A DNA stretch of 64,000 nt from Ceratotherium simum simum. Lineage: Eukaryota; Chordata; Mammalia; Perissodactyla; Rhinocerotidae. The position numbers and the translations under genes are program-made. This document shows, one piece after another, positions 1 to 10,771 of this stretch (its first letter is position 1; each line of letters opens with the position of its first letter). The notes under the pieces are model-generated. The model worked only from the letters and a program-made list of their open reading frames with translations. It had not been told where the DNA came from and searched no databases. The stretch spans positions 7,306,399 through 7,370,398 of the forward strand of contig NW_004454210.1 of the NCBI RefSeq assembly GCF_000283155.1, written 5' to 3'.

Positions 1-159
1 CGGACCATCGAGGTTAGGTGGATTTTCTGTTTTTGGCAGTGACACCACACTCTGATGAATGTTAAGTTTGCGCCTGATTCCTTGATTTCCCACACCCCAC
101 ATCAGTCCATCAATAAGCTCAGTACCCCTACCTCCCAAAGAGCCCCTGAGTAAGGGGGT

Positions 160-790
160 TCTTTTCAACTTCACTATTGTCGTCCTAGTCCAGCTCACCT
201 TCACCTCTTGCCCAAATTACTAGCATCCCCACCTCCACTCTTACACCCCTTCTAAACAGAATAACCCTAGAAAAACTTACATTCAGTCATGTCACTCATC
301 TGCTTTATACCCTCCAATGACCTCACCTTGCCCTTAAATAAAAAGGCAAACTCCTCACCACAGCCAATGAGGCCCCCATAGTATTTGGCTCTTGCCTCCC
401 CTCACCAACTCACCCCCTAACACACTGGACTTATCGCCGCTTCTCAAATATGCCACACTTATTCCCACCTTTGCGCTTGGTGTTTCCTAAGACTGTAAGG
501 CTCTGACAGGTTTCCTACATCTAGCTCCTTCTTGGTAACTCAGGTCTCAGCAAAACGGCAACTCTAAGTGAGACCTTCCCCAACCTCACAATATAAGTGA
601 CTGTCCCTCCCCACAACCATTATTATATCACTCCGTTGTATTTTCATCGCAGCTCTTCACACTATGTGAAAATATCTCGTTTATTTAGTTAACTTTTTAT
701 GATCTGTCTTCCTCCTGCTGGAAAATAAGCTCTAAAAGAATAGTGCCTGGTACATAATAGGTGCTCAATAATTATTTGTTGAATGAATGA
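160..790 (+). repeat. L2 LINE fragment, 3' portion
   Basis: The text follows the L2 consensus I know from other mammals: a stretch about few-base-edited 'ccctccaatg' and 'aaactcctcacca', followed by the classic L2 3' end (gtgcctggtacataatagg, then tgctcaataatt and a gaatgaatga tail near 750-790). It is a non-LTR retrotransposon relic with no intact frame. The 5' limit is approximate. The first 159 bases of the window hold nothing I can name. Confidence 0.8.
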
Positions 791-828
791 AAGTAGGCGG
801 AAACTTTTGTCTGTTTTAATCAATGATG

Positions 829-1213
829 TATGTCTAGTGCCTAGAGCAGTACTGCCCAATAGAAATATAATGTGAGCCACATAGACAATTTTAAATTTGC
901 TAGTAGCCACATTTAAAAAGGTTAAATTGATTTCAGTGATTATTTTATTTTACCAAATATATTCAAAATGTTGTCATTTAAACATGTAATCAATATAAAA
1001 ATTATTAATGAGACATTTTACATTCTTTTCTTTACCTCGAGCCTTTGAAATGCTGTATTTTATATTTACAAACATCTCGATTCAAACTAGCCACATTTCA
1101 AGCACTCAATAGTCACATGTGGCTCGTGGCTGCCTCATTGGAGAGCACACCTCTATAAAAGTGTCTGGCACAGATAAAGTGGTCGATAAGTATTGTCTGA
1201 ATCAATGAGTGAA
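829..1213 (+). repeat. Second L2-type 3' end, split by a hAT element
   Basis: The bases at 829-846 (tgtctagtgcctagagc) and 1151-1213 (gtgtctggcac...gaatcaatgagtgaa) read as one L2 or MIR-like 3' end interrupted by the MER33-like element at 847-1150. The two halves join naturally in the usual order. The assignment is by memory of the consensus; the left part is short. Confidence 0.6.
847..1150 (+). mobile_element. MER33-like hAT-Charlie non-autonomous DNA transposon
   Basis: The element starts cagtactgcccaatagaaat and ends with gtcacatgtggctcgtggct...ttggagagcac, which is the MER33 pattern (about 320 bp, here about 304 bp). It has no coding capacity and would have been mobilised by a Charlie transposase. 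No clear 8-bp target duplication is left. The family name is from memory; hAT-Charlie class membership is more certain than the subfamily. Confidence 0.75.
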
Positions 1214-1374
1214 CTAAAACCTCTGAGTCAAGAACTTCTGTTAAGTCACTCCTCCCCACTCCATACTCATATCATTTGTTGGTTAGTTGATTAGTTGGTT
1301 CGTTGGTTGGTTTTGGTAACCTAAATGGAGGACTTAGCCCTTATTGCTATCAAGTGTGATTTTTTTAACATTCA

Positions 1375-1790
1375 ACTCTGGGTCCAGCCTTCCAAGACCA
1401 TTGATGTTCCAGATTCTATCGTCTTACATATTTGTTAATCCTCCCAGTTTTGTGTCATGCTCAAATTTGGTGACCATACCATCTATACTGAGAAAAGGGT
1501 GGGCTGGCTTGATCTAAGGCAGATTTCTGCAGGATGCCTTGCATTGATCCATTAGCCATCCATCTTTCAAGTTCCTCCACCTGTATACATCTAACTCCTC
1601 TATACATCTAACTGAACAATCGCATACCTCTAATTTCTCCAGTTTTCTCACAAGAACATCATTTGCAGATTGGGAATCAAGCAATGCCTCAAGAGGTCTT
1701 TGGCTCAGTTTAGTACCTAACATTATTCTCATTTACTTGTTCTATTCTGCAAATATATTGTCATCTCTATGTAACTCAATGGATTCTTTA
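1375..1790. repeat. L3/CR1 LINE fragment
   Basis: Phrases such as tgtcatgctcaaatttggtga, ccatctatactgag, cattgatccattagccatcc and atctaactcctctatacatc parallel the mammalian L3/CR1 consensus. It is strongly decayed with an apparent short internal duplication of catctaactcctctata. I do not assign a strand. Upstream at 1264-1312 is a degenerate ttgg/ttag-rich tract. Confidence 0.55.
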
Positions 1791-2204
1791 AAAAAAACTA
1801 GTGTATATAACAAAATAATGATATAAATCTCTGACATTTGTGGATTTAACGTTCTTAATTTCAACTGTTCCCTGTCAACCTATATGGTAGTTCTTTGAAG
1901 TGTGAGTACCAAAAGACCAGTGGGTGAAAGAGAATGATTTAGCTGATGAGGAAACCTGGCTGATGCCCTAGCTTCCTCATTTCAATTTGTGTTGTGGTTC
2001 TCTAGTCTTCAACTATATGGTAACTCCATACTTTTAAACAGTGAAATTTGTGTATAGTGAGAAATGATCTCAAAAAAGAACCTAGAACACTGTTGGTGAT
2101 GAAAAGTAAATATGAATTGAATAATGTTCACCAAAAACAAGCAAGCAAGGAACACTAACAAAAAGTGAAGTGTTGGGTTCAGCAATGACTCGGGGTCATA
2201 TTAT
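1791..2204. other. Unassigned AT-rich sequence
   Basis: No repeat, gene or motif recognised. Plain AT-rich mammalian DNA. Confidence 0.5.
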
Positions 2205-2310
2205 AGAACATTTACTCTGTGCCAGGCACTGTGCATTCCTTCACTTAATCCTCTCTAAAAACCTTTTGATACAAATCCTATTGTTGTCATCCCCATTTTA
2301 ATCTTGAGTT
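2205..2310 (-). repeat. MIR SINE fragment
   Basis: The run tttactctgtgccaggcact...cttaatcctctctaaaaacc...catccccattttaatctt is the reverse complement of the MIR core and 3' region. It is a tRNA-derived SINE of early mammalian age and is inert. Confidence 0.8.
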
Positions 2311-2393
2311 ATCCTAAATAAAATGTGAACTTTCATATCTATTTCCTGAGAGTAGACAAATCTAGCTCCTGTTTTATCATCTACCACCAACAT

Positions 2394-2585
2394 GTTTCCC
2401 AAACTGTGGTCTGCAAACCACCTATATCAGGGTCTCCAGGATGCACCTTTAAAGTGCAGCTTCACAGGCGCTACAACATTCCTAGAGAATCACACCCTTT
2501 GGGGACGAGACCTGTGAATCTTCATATTGAACAAGCTCCCTGAGTGATTCCAATGTATGTTAAAGTCTGTAAATTACTGCCCTAG
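2394..2585. mobile_element. MER5-type hAT-Charlie element
   Basis: Near-palindromic non-autonomous element: it opens with ttcccaaactgtggtctgc and closes with gagtgattccaatg...ctgccctag, with internal ctagagaatcacaccctttgg. About 190 bp, the usual MER5A length. Diverged. Confidence 0.7.
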
Positions 2586-2639
2586 GGTCTACCTTACAAG
2601 ATATTGTAAAATAAAGACGGGCTCTTCTGGAAGTGTTGG

Positions 2640-2845
2640 ATGTTCCCACTTAACACACATCGGAATCACAGGAAGAACATCTTCAAAATAAAAACTCTTA
2701 GGTCACACCCTAGATGGTACAAATTATGATCTCTTGGAGTTACACCTGGCAACATGTATTTTTAACACAAATTCTCTTGGCTCTTAAGAAGCAGTAGGCC
2801 AAGGCCTGATCAGCTGGTGAACATTTGGGAATCATTGGTGTAAGT
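2640..2845. mobile_element. MER5-type hAT-Charlie element, diverged
   Basis: Contains acatcggaatcacagg, taggtcacaccctagat and a 3' part ctggtgaacatttgggaatc, arranged as in MER5 elements. It lies about 55 bases downstream of another MER5 copy, but the two are separate insertions as far as I can tell. Confidence 0.5.
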
Positions 2846-4525
2846 CCCTGTCTAGTTCATGCGGTCAAAATTCTGCAAATTTTATGCTAGTATCAGTAAA
2901 TCAGAATTTGTGGTTGCATAATTTTACAGAAAAGAAGATATGAGATGTGGTAACTTGCTCTTGAGATGTTTCTTTTCCTATATGGAAGAAAATATTTACT
3001 TGACCCACAAATTTGAAAAAGAAATAATAAGCAGTTCTGGGAAGACAAGTAGGTATAAATGATACAACCCTAAATAATCAGCAACTCTGAAGTTATCTGG
3101 TTGATTCCCTGGTTTCCAATGGGAGAAGGCCTTTCATAATTCAATCTCTAAATATTCTACAGGTGACGGCATTTTTGGAATTTTCATTCACGATTTCCAC
3201 TCATCAAATGCAAGATATTTTCTCTCATGCAAGAGCCACTCCTCCCAGAATTCCTAGTATGATCTGCTTATGAGGCCCCACGTAATCCAACTCAACAGGA
3301 CATCCAGGTGATAACAAAGAAAATGTGTGAATCTTGGCAGTGAGGAACCAATACTGGTCAGCTGCCAATTGACTCATAAACTGGTCCACAAAATGTAAGC
3401 ACAGTGCTATTTTTGAAGAAGTCAGCAACCCAGCTAGCAGAAAGAAATAAAGTGCCAAGGAGTCTGGAATAATAAGAAAATAATGCCTAAACAACTAATT
3501 AAAACCTTTAGAAAGGGACTCTGCTCCACAATCTATCAGTGGAACTGCAGGTCCCTCTGGAAACAAACCAGACGTACCATATTGTATCAGTATTTATTGA
3601 AGGCCTTTTATGTAGTATCCTGTAGAGAAAATCCAGACCCAAAGGAATAACAGGCAAAATAAGACTGCATTTGGCCATGAGATAGCAGCAGGGACCAGGC
3701 AGGGGTGGCTCCATCCAGCCCCCAAACACAGGGTGCTGTACGCTGGCTGCTGGGAGAAAGTCAGTAGGATCAAGAGTCATGGACCCTAAGAACTGGAAGT
3801 CTGAGCTCATCAGAACAAACCCATCCTTTGTGTTTCAACAAAAAGCACAACAAAGGAAGCCCAGTTTCAGGAGGAAAGACAGAGTGTGTCTGACACAGGT
3901 CCTCTATGTATTGGGAGAGGAGGCCCTTGTGCTTTTGAAATGAACCTAAAAGTAATAGTTCTCCAAATAGCAGAGTCAAGTCAGCTGGGGAGAATGGAAG
4001 ATGTGAGCAGAAGTGGAAATGTAATGAAAGCGTAATATATATGTAGTAGAAGCCCTTTCAACTGAACCTCACTTAACCAACTCACCAGATTAACCAATAT
4101 TCCCCATTCCCTCTCTAAAACCTATAGGCGAGTGGCAGGACACGCTGAATGTCTACAGCCAACAAGGCTACTCCCCAACATTCCTGGACACCTCCACTTA
4201 CAACCAGTTACGCTAATAAGAGGCTCAAACTGTCTACGCCAAGTTTACCTATTATTATAAGCAGGCAATTTGTTTAAATGTATAAAAACGATGAAAGAGG
4301 AGAACTAAAACAGAGTTGTTTCCATAAAAACTAAATTGCATTGAGAAGACATTATAAAACAAGCTGTTTTTTAAAAAAGTTGCTGTGGAATTAGGGGTAG
4401 GTTTAACAACTGATAAAGACTGAGAATATTGTAAAAATCTAGAAAAGAGTATTTACATCCTTATTCTGCTTTAAAGGACTCAAATGAGGAAAATGAAGAA
4501 GGTGCTTCCCAGGTTTGGTTTACAC
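2846..4525. other. Unassigned 1.7 kb stretch
   Basis: I see no recognisable gene or repeat. Short frames on the minus strand at 3225-3979 (up to 100 residues) have no domain I know, no conserved motif and no splice context, and are what random sequence gives. Confidence 0.5.
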
Positions 4526-4535
4526 AAGAAAGATG

Positions 4536-4787
4536 GCGCCCGGCCCCGTGGCATAGTGGTTAAGTTCGCACACTACACTTTGGCGGCCCGGGGTTTGCAG
4601 GTTCAGATCCTGGGTGCAAACCTATGCACCGCTCATCAAGCCATGCTGTGGCAGCGTCCCACATATAAAAATAGAGGGAGATTGGCACAGATGTTACCTC
4701 AGGGTCAATCTTCCTCAGCAAAAAGAGGAAGATTGGCAACGGATGTTAGCTCATGGTCAATCTGCCTCACCAAAAACAAAAAAGGAA
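4536..4787 (+). mobile_element. ERE SINE (perissodactyl tRNA-derived)
   Basis: Begins gcgcccggccccgtggcat, followed by the tRNA-like part (gtggttaagttcgcac, ggttcagatcctgg), then ccatgctgtggcagcg, two copies of a gaagattggcaacrgatgtta-like unit and an A-rich tail. It is flanked by a perfect 10-bp target duplication aagaaagatg at 4526-4535 and 4788-4797. Spread by L1 machinery. The tRNA-like head is the Pol III promoter. Confidence 0.95.
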
Positions 4788-4884
4788 AAGAAAGATGATG
4801 CAGAATTCTATACTTAGGGGAAAGGCCCAAGTGCAGCATGAAAAAGAAATGAACTCAGTGTGCAAGAAGAAAATAAAAACTGAC

Positions 4885-5370
4885 CGTGATCCCGCTACCA
4901 AGAGTCAACCGCTATTAACTTTTTTGTGTGTATTTTATTATATATATATTTACTTATTTATTTTATATATTTTTTAAATAAATTTATATATAACAAAAAG
5001 TGCATATACAAATATGTGTGGGTATATATACATATGTGTGTGCACATATATATATTATATATATATATACTGGTTTTTTATTGTTAAAAATGCTGCTTTG
5101 TAATGTATTTTTCTTCATTAATAAATCACGATCATCATTTTTTATGTCAATAAATATTTATCTACAATACCATTTTAACAGCCTTGTAGCATTCCATTTT
5201 ATGGACACAGCATAAGTGATTTCGTAAATCCCCTTTTGTTGGACTTCTAAGTTGATTCCCATTTTTATCTGTTACAAGCAATGCTGCCACCATCGTGCAC
5301 AGCCTCCACTATTTCTCTAGGACATATTTTGATGGTTGTAATCTGATACACCAGATAGGAGCTTTCAGCT
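4885..5370 (-). repeat. L1M-type LINE 3' region, antisense
   Basis: Read on the plus strand the order is accgctattaact..., an AT-rich tract, tgtcaataaatatttatctac, ttgtagcattccattttatgg and ttcccatttttatctg...caatgctgcc. This matches the antisense 3' end of old L1M/L1ME elements. It contains an AT microsatellite at 4930-5070. No intact frame. Confidence 0.65.
4930..5070. repeat. AT-rich simple repeat (ta/tatgtg)
   Basis: Runs of tatata with interspersed catatgtgtg. Low-complexity DNA inside the L1M fragment. Confidence 0.85.
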
Positions 5371-6411
5371 CTGCTCTTTCGTGGTTCTTAAAAGGGTCAT
5401 TGAGGCTGCAAGATGGATACAGGGATGGGGCACAGCAAACTCTGTGCCGGTCCTGTGCTAAGGGCAGAGGCAGATCCTTAATTTTTTCTCTAATTATCTA
5501 CAAAATGGAAAATGAGCCCTATTTTCCAAGTACTTGGAGTTCTTGAAATAGATCTTTCTTAAGTATGTATCTATGAAATTTTTTTGCTTTTTTTTTTTAA
5601 TGCAATTTCAGCAAACTCAGTACCATCCCTATTCTGATCTCTTAACATTTCTTGAGTCCCCTCCCATGTGGTGCTAATGGCAGTTCCACTGTATGAGTGT
5701 TTTGTGGCTTCATCCTCAAGAAACTTAGGATGGGTCCACACACGCATAATTTAGGGGGACATTTGTCATTGTCTTGGCGGCACAGCATTTCAACCCCTCT
5801 CCCATGCCTCATGAATCCCTCATCTTACGTCTCCAGACACTCGCCCTGCCAGCTATCCAAACAGCTGAGGTGTGCCAGCACCTAGGCATGGTCAGAAAGA
5901 TGCACCTGCCTGAATCTACACATGTTGCCAGCACAGAATTCTTCCACAGAATCTCCCTGCTCTCCTGCTCATTTCCTGAGCCTCATGGCAACTCTGTTAG
6001 CTACAACTATTCTTCCAAGGAATTCCTTGTTGCAAAAGTCCATCTTTGCTGCTTGCAACTTAGAAGCCTGACTGAAATAGTAATGCCTAAGATGATACAT
6101 AGACCGTTTGTGCCATAATTGTGCAATATGAAGGCCCCAGAGTGAGAGGGCCCATTTAATAAAGGCCATAGTCACACTTCCCAATATCCTGATATTTTGT
6201 ACAACCAATGAGAGAGAACCAAGGTGAGAATTTAACCTACTAGCAAGGTAGTTAATCCAAGTGTATTTTCTCTTGGTGCACTTATCAGCACATGTATTAA
6301 ATATAGAAGAATTATTTCCTCCCTGTGAGAGTTTGGTCTTGATAGACATACAAATCAAGGAAATCTTTGATGCTCAGTGTGCAGACTGACTGCATATTAG
6401 ACATAAAAGAA
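5371..6411. other. Unassigned 1.0 kb stretch
   Basis: No gene or repeat recognised. A 129-residue minus-strand frame at 5969-6358 and a 114-residue plus-strand frame at 5774-6118 overlap each other and have no known domain; I treat both as chance frames. Confidence 0.5.
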
Positions 6412-6782
6412 ACTTTAGCAAATGTTTTCTGTAAAGGGCCAGGTAGTAAATATTTTAGGCTTTGTGGGCCACAAATAATCTCTGTCACATATTTTTCTTC
6501 TTTTTTTAATGGTCCTTTAAAAATATATAAATCTTTGGAGGCCTCACACTTCCTATTTCAAAACTTATTACAGAGCTACGGTAATAAGTTTTGGTCCTGG
6601 TGGTCCTGGCACAAAGACAGACATATAGACCAAACCAGTGGAACAGAATAGAGAGCCCAGGAATAAATCCTCCTCTATATGGTCAAATGATTTTGGACAG
6701 GCATGCTAAGACAATTCAATGGGGAAAGGACAGGCTTTTCAACAAATGGTGCTGGGAAAACTGAATATCCACGTGCAAAAGA

Positions 6783-6983
6783 ATGAAGCTGAACCTTTAC
6801 CTTACACCATATATAAAAATTAACTCCAAATGGATCAACGACCTAAATGTAAGAGATAAAACTGTAAAATTTTTAGAAGAAAACATAGGAGAAAAGCTTC
6901 ATGACATTGGATTTGACAATGATGTCTTGGTTATTATACCAAAAGCACAGGCAACAAAAGAAAAAATAAATAAATTGGGCTAA
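6783..6983 (+). pseudogene. L1 ORF2 C-terminal fragment (dead)
   Basis: A 66-residue frame beginning MKLNLYLTPY matches L1 ORF2p downstream of the reverse transcriptase, with the hallmark FLEENIGEKLHDIG and PKAQATKEKINK strings. It closes at a stop where an intact ORF2 would read on. Retrotransposon fossil; no expressed product expected. Confidence 0.85.
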
Positions 6984-7167
6984 ATCAAAATTAAAAACTT
7001 GTGTGCACCAAAGGACATAATCAACAGAGTGAAAAGGCAACCCACTGAATGGGAAGAAGTATTTTCAAATCATATATCCGATAAAGGTTAATATCCAGAC
7101 TATTAAAAAACTCCTACAACTAAAAAAAAAACCCTATTAAAAATTGGGCAAAGGACTCGAAGAGAAT

Positions 7168-7622
7168 TTAGCTAGACTAAGTAAGAAAAAAAAGAGGGAA
7201 GACATAAATAAATAAAATCAGAAATGAAAGAGGAGACACCACATCTGATACCACAGAAATACAAAGGATCATAAGGGAATACCACAAACAATTATACACC
7301 AACAAATTGGATAACCTAGAAGAAATGGATAAATTCCCAGACATATACAACCTACCAAGACTGAATCACGAAGAAACAGAAAATCTGAACAGACCAATAA
7401 AGAGTAAGGAGATTAATCAATAATCAAAAATCTCCCAACACAGAAAAGCCCAGGACCAACTGGTTTCACTGGTGAATTCTATCAAACATTTAAAGAATTA
7501 ATGTCAATCCTTCTCAAACTCTTCCAAAAAATGGGAGAGGAGAAAAGATTCCCAAACTCATTTTACAAGGCCAGCATTACCCTGATACCAGAGCCAGATA
7601 AGGACACTACAAGAAAAGAAAA
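7168..7622 (+). repeat. Out-of-order L1 ORF2 segment inside the L1 at 6532-8525
   Basis: This segment begins tagctagactaagtaag and ends ggacactacaagaaaag. It corresponds to ORF2 sequence between the endonuclease and the reverse transcriptase (cagaaatgaaagaggaga, attggataacctagaag, ggtttcactggtgaattc). It lies between two blocks of the ORF2 C-terminal region, where it does not belong, and replaces roughly 100 bases that a collinear L1 would have there. Order is judged by memory of L1 structure. Confidence 0.8.
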
Positions 7623-7627
7623 CCACA

Positions 7628-7942
7628 ATGAGATATCACCTCATACCTGTTAGAATGGCTGTCATCAAAAAGACAAGAGATAACAAGTGTCGAAGAGGAT
7701 GTGGAGAAAAGAGAACCCTTGTGGGAATGTTAACTGGTGCAGCCACTATGGAAAACAGCATGGAGGTTTCTCAGAAAATTGAAAATAGGACTACCATATC
7801 ATCCAGCAATCCTACTTCTGAGTATACATCCAAAGGAAATGAAATCAGGATCTCGAAGAGATATCTGCACCCCCATGTTCATTGTAGCATTATTCACAAT
7901 AGCCAAGACATGAAAACAACCTGTCTATCAATGGATGAATGA
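7628..7942 (+). pseudogene. L1 ORF2 extreme C-terminal fragment (dead)
   Basis: A 104-residue frame starting [19 protein letters not shown]. It matches the L1 ORF2p C terminus (cysteine-rich end and beyond) but with frame damage: the 'GNVNWCSHYGKQ'-type part is shifted. Fossil only. Confidence 0.8.
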
Positions 7943-7973
7943 ATAAAGAAAATGTGATATATACACATATGTG

Positions 7974-8004
<31 letters not shown>

Positions 8005-8014
8005 GCGCGCGCGC
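7974..8014. repeat. (AC)n(GC)n microsatellite
   Basis: Alternating purine-pyrimidine tract: about 14 ac units followed by five cg dinucleotides. It lies at the tatatac site that is normally a short ta run in L1 3' ends, so it probably expanded from that seed. Confidence 0.95.
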
Positions 8015-8525
8015 AGTGGAATATTATTCAGCCATAAGTAAGAAGGAAATCCTGCCATTTGTGACATTGATGAACCTTGACAACATTATGCTAAGTAAAA
8101 TAAGTCAGACAGAGAAAGACATATTACTGTATGATATCTCTTATATGTGGAATCTAAAAAAGCCAAACTCATAGAAACAGAGACTAGAACCACAGTTACC
8201 AGTGACTGGGGGTTGGCAGAAATGGGGAGATGTTGGTCATAGGGCACAAATTTCCAGGTAAAAGACGAGTAAGTTCTGGTGATTTCACGTACAGCATGGT
8301 GATTACAGTTAGTAACACTGTATTATATAACTGAAAGTTGCTAAGAGGGTAGATCTTAAATGTTCTCACCTCAAAAAAGAAATGGTAATTATTTGACATG
8401 ATGGATGTGTTATCTAAAGCTATGGTGGTAATCATTTTGCAATATATAAGTACATCAAATCAACACATTGTACACCTTAAACTTATACAATATTATATGT
8501 CAATTACATCTCAATGAAGTTTGAA

Positions 8526-9339
8526 AAAAGAAAGGAAAGCAAATTCTCAGAGATATTGGTACACCCATGTCCATAGCAGCATTATTCACAATAGTCATAA
8601 GGTAGAAGCAACCCAAGCGTCCATCGACACATGAATGGATAAACAAAATATGGTAAATATATACAATGGAATATTTTTCAGGCTTCTAAGGAAGGAAATT
8701 GTGACACTTGCTACAACATGATGAAGCTTGAAGACATTATGCAAGTGAAATAAGCCAGTCACAAAAAGACAAATTCTGTATGATTCCACTTATATGAGAT
8801 ACCCAGAGTAGTCACATTAATACATACAGAAAGTAGAACGGGGGTTGCCAAGGGCTGGAGGAAGGGAGAATGGAGGGTTATTGTTTAACGGGTACAGAGT
8901 CTCAGTGGAGACAGATGGTGATGTACTTATGCCACTGAACTGTACACATTAAAATGGTTAAGATAGGGCCCAGCCCCATGGCCAAGTGGTTAAAGTTCCA
9001 CACGCTCTGCTTCAGCAGCCCGGGTTTGTGGGTTCGAATCCTAGGTGCAGACCTACTCCACTCACCAGCCATGCTGTGGTGGTGTCCCACATATAAAGTA
9101 GAGGAAAACTGGCACAGATGTTAGCTCAGGGCTAATCTTCCTCAAGCAAAAAAGAGAGGAAGATTGGCAACAGATATTAGCTCAGGGCAAATCTTCCTTA
9201 GCCAAAAAAAAAAAAAAAAAACGGTTAAGATAGTAAATTTTATGTTATGTATATTTTACCACAATAAAAAATTTTATACATATATATTTATAAATATATA
9301 AAAAATAAAATATATTTATATATATATATACACACATGT
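8526..9339 (+). mobile_element. Second, older L1 3' end in tandem
   Basis: Contains cagcattattcacaatagtc, aacccaagcgtccatcga, gaatggataaacaaaatatgg and a 3' end ttaccacaataaaaaatt. This repeats regions already present in the upstream L1, so it is a second copy in the same orientation with a more diverged sequence. The ERE at 8967-9222 sits inside it. The tail runs into a ta-rich tract at 9270-9335. Confidence 0.8.
8967..9222 (+). mobile_element. ERE SINE inserted in old L1
   Basis: Starts ggcccagccccatggccaag and ends in an A18-like tail. A perfect Pol III B box (ggttcgaatcc) lies at 9031-9041. Flanked by the target duplication ggttaagatag at 8956-8966 and 9223-9233, extendable with one mismatch. 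Two gcacagatgttagctcaggg-type units form the 3' part. Confidence 0.96.
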
Positions 9340-9422
9340 ATATAAAATTCTTACTTCAGAAACCCAACAAAAACAGTCCTCAGATCCAATTTAGCCTACG
9401 GGCTGCAATTAGCTGACCCCTG

Positions 9423-9879
9423 ATCTAGTCCAGCAGTCTCCAAACAGGGTTCCCAGGAACGCTAGAAAGAAGCTGTACCTCTGGAGCTGCCAGGAAGCTC
9501 TTGGAAAAGGTCTGTAGGGAGGGCTCCAAGCTCCCCACCCTTGCTTCAAACAGAGCACCTCCTCTCTTACTTGGAGCTCTATAGGCTTGGCTTCATGAAA
9601 AGTCTCTACTGCCTAAAAAAATTTGTACAACGACAAGTGAGATGTCCAGCAGAGTTGGGACCAGAACCTAAGTCCTTAGAGTGTGAGCTCAGTGCTTGTC
9701 CATTATCCCACCTAGCCTCCCTCCAAGGAAGGCCACTCCCCACTGACACAGTGGAATCAGGCTTCCACTCAACAGATCCCCTTAGACTAATGACTTAGAT
9801 CCCAATAAATTCCAGTGACTTACTTAGCACTTTTTGGTGCCCAGAAAGTATGAGAAAAGCACAAGGCAGGATCCTGCTC
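9423..9879. other. Unassigned 450-base stretch
   Basis: No repeat or gene recognised. The frame at 9541-9798 (85 residues) has no known motif. Confidence 0.45.
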
Positions 9880-10393
9880 TGTGGCAGGCAGAATAATAGT
9901 TCCTCCAAAGATCCCCTAGTCCTAGTCCCTGGAACCTGTGAGTATGTTACATCACATGACAAAAGAGACTTTTCAGATGTTATTAGGGTTAAAAACCTTG
10001 ACGTAGAGAGATTATCCTGCATTATACAGTTCGGCCCAATCCAATCATGTGAATCCTTAAAAACAAAGAAATCTTACCAGCTGTAGTCAGTCAAAGGGAG
10101 GCGTGACTACTGAAGAATAGTCAGACATATGGTACGTTGCTGGCTTTGAAGACGGAAGAAGGGGGCCATGAACCAAGAAACCTGGACAGCCTCTAGAAGT
10201 CAGGAAAGGCAAGGAAACAGGTTCTTCCTTAGAGCCTCCAGAAAGAATCAGAGCCTCGGCAACACCTTAATTTTAGCCCAGTGAGACCTATGTCAGACTT
10301 CTAACTTATAGCACTGTAAGTTAATAAATTTGTGTTGTTTTAAGCCACAAAGTGTGTGGTAATTTATTAGGGCAGCCATAGGAAATTAATACA
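9880..10393 (+). mobile_element. MLT1-type MaLR solo LTR
   Basis: Starts tgtggcaggcagaataatag and ends aagccacaaagtgtgtggta...aattaataca. Internal landmarks are ggaacctgtgagtatgtta, gggggccatgaaccaag, ttttagcccagtgagacc and the polyadenylation region gtaagttaataaatttgtg. This is the standard ERVL-MaLR MLT1 LTR layout. The internal part near 10080-10115 differs from what I remember of the consensus. Confidence 0.88.
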
Positions 10394-10738
10394 TGCTTTC
10401 AAATACACACAGAACAGCTTACTTATCCTGTAGCTTGTGGTCAGTGAGGAGCATCTGCTCATCTGACCTTTCCATCTTCTCCCCTAATAAGTATATAAGC
10501 CCCTTGGACACCTAGCCCTACCCAGAAGGCCTGGGAATCAAAATATGAGTCAATCTGGAGATTTCCCAGGGCAAAAAGTAATAACAATAGAATTAAAAAA
10601 TTAAAACTACCTCTGTAGATAACAGTCACCGAGCTTGACAAGTATTTCAAAAGCTGAAAGAAAAAAATATCAGTTCAATATTTCTGTCCCTAAATTCTGG
10701 AAACTTGATGGGCAAAGTCAAAGTCTGGGTATACTGTG

Positions 10739-10771
<33 letters not shown>

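Larger units (their letters stand above)
6532..8525 (+). mobile_element. L1 fragment: ORF2 C-terminal half plus 3'UTR, rearranged
   Basis: The DNA reads as L1 ORF2 from the region encoding the C-terminal third (acagacatatagaccaa, gtgctgggaaaactg) through to the L1 3' end (gtacaccttaaactt...tgtcaattacatctcaatg). Fragmentary frames at 6783-6983 and 7628-7942 translate to L1 ORF2p C-terminal sequence. Stops and frameshifts kill the frame throughout. The usual order is broken by a segment of upstream ORF2 at 7168-7622, listed separately. An ac/cg microsatellite sits at 7974-8014. The element is 5' truncated and dead. Confidence 0.92.
6412..9422. mobile_element. hAT-Charlie element (MER1/Charlie3 type), split by L1s
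   Basis: The left part at 6412-6531 carries ttttctgtaaagggccagg, tagtaaatattttaggcttt and gtgggccac. The right part at 9340-9422 carries acaaaaacagtcctcag...tttagcctacggg and ends tagctgacccctg. Together they form one non-autonomous Charlie-type element interrupted by about 2.8 kb of L1 sequence. A short atataaa occurs at both junctions and may be the L1 target duplication. The subfamily name is from memory. Confidence 0.75.

Noticed and set aside
9031..9041. tRNA gene suspected from a perfect B box
   Set aside because: It belongs to an ERE SINE with a target duplication; the cloverleaf is not intact.
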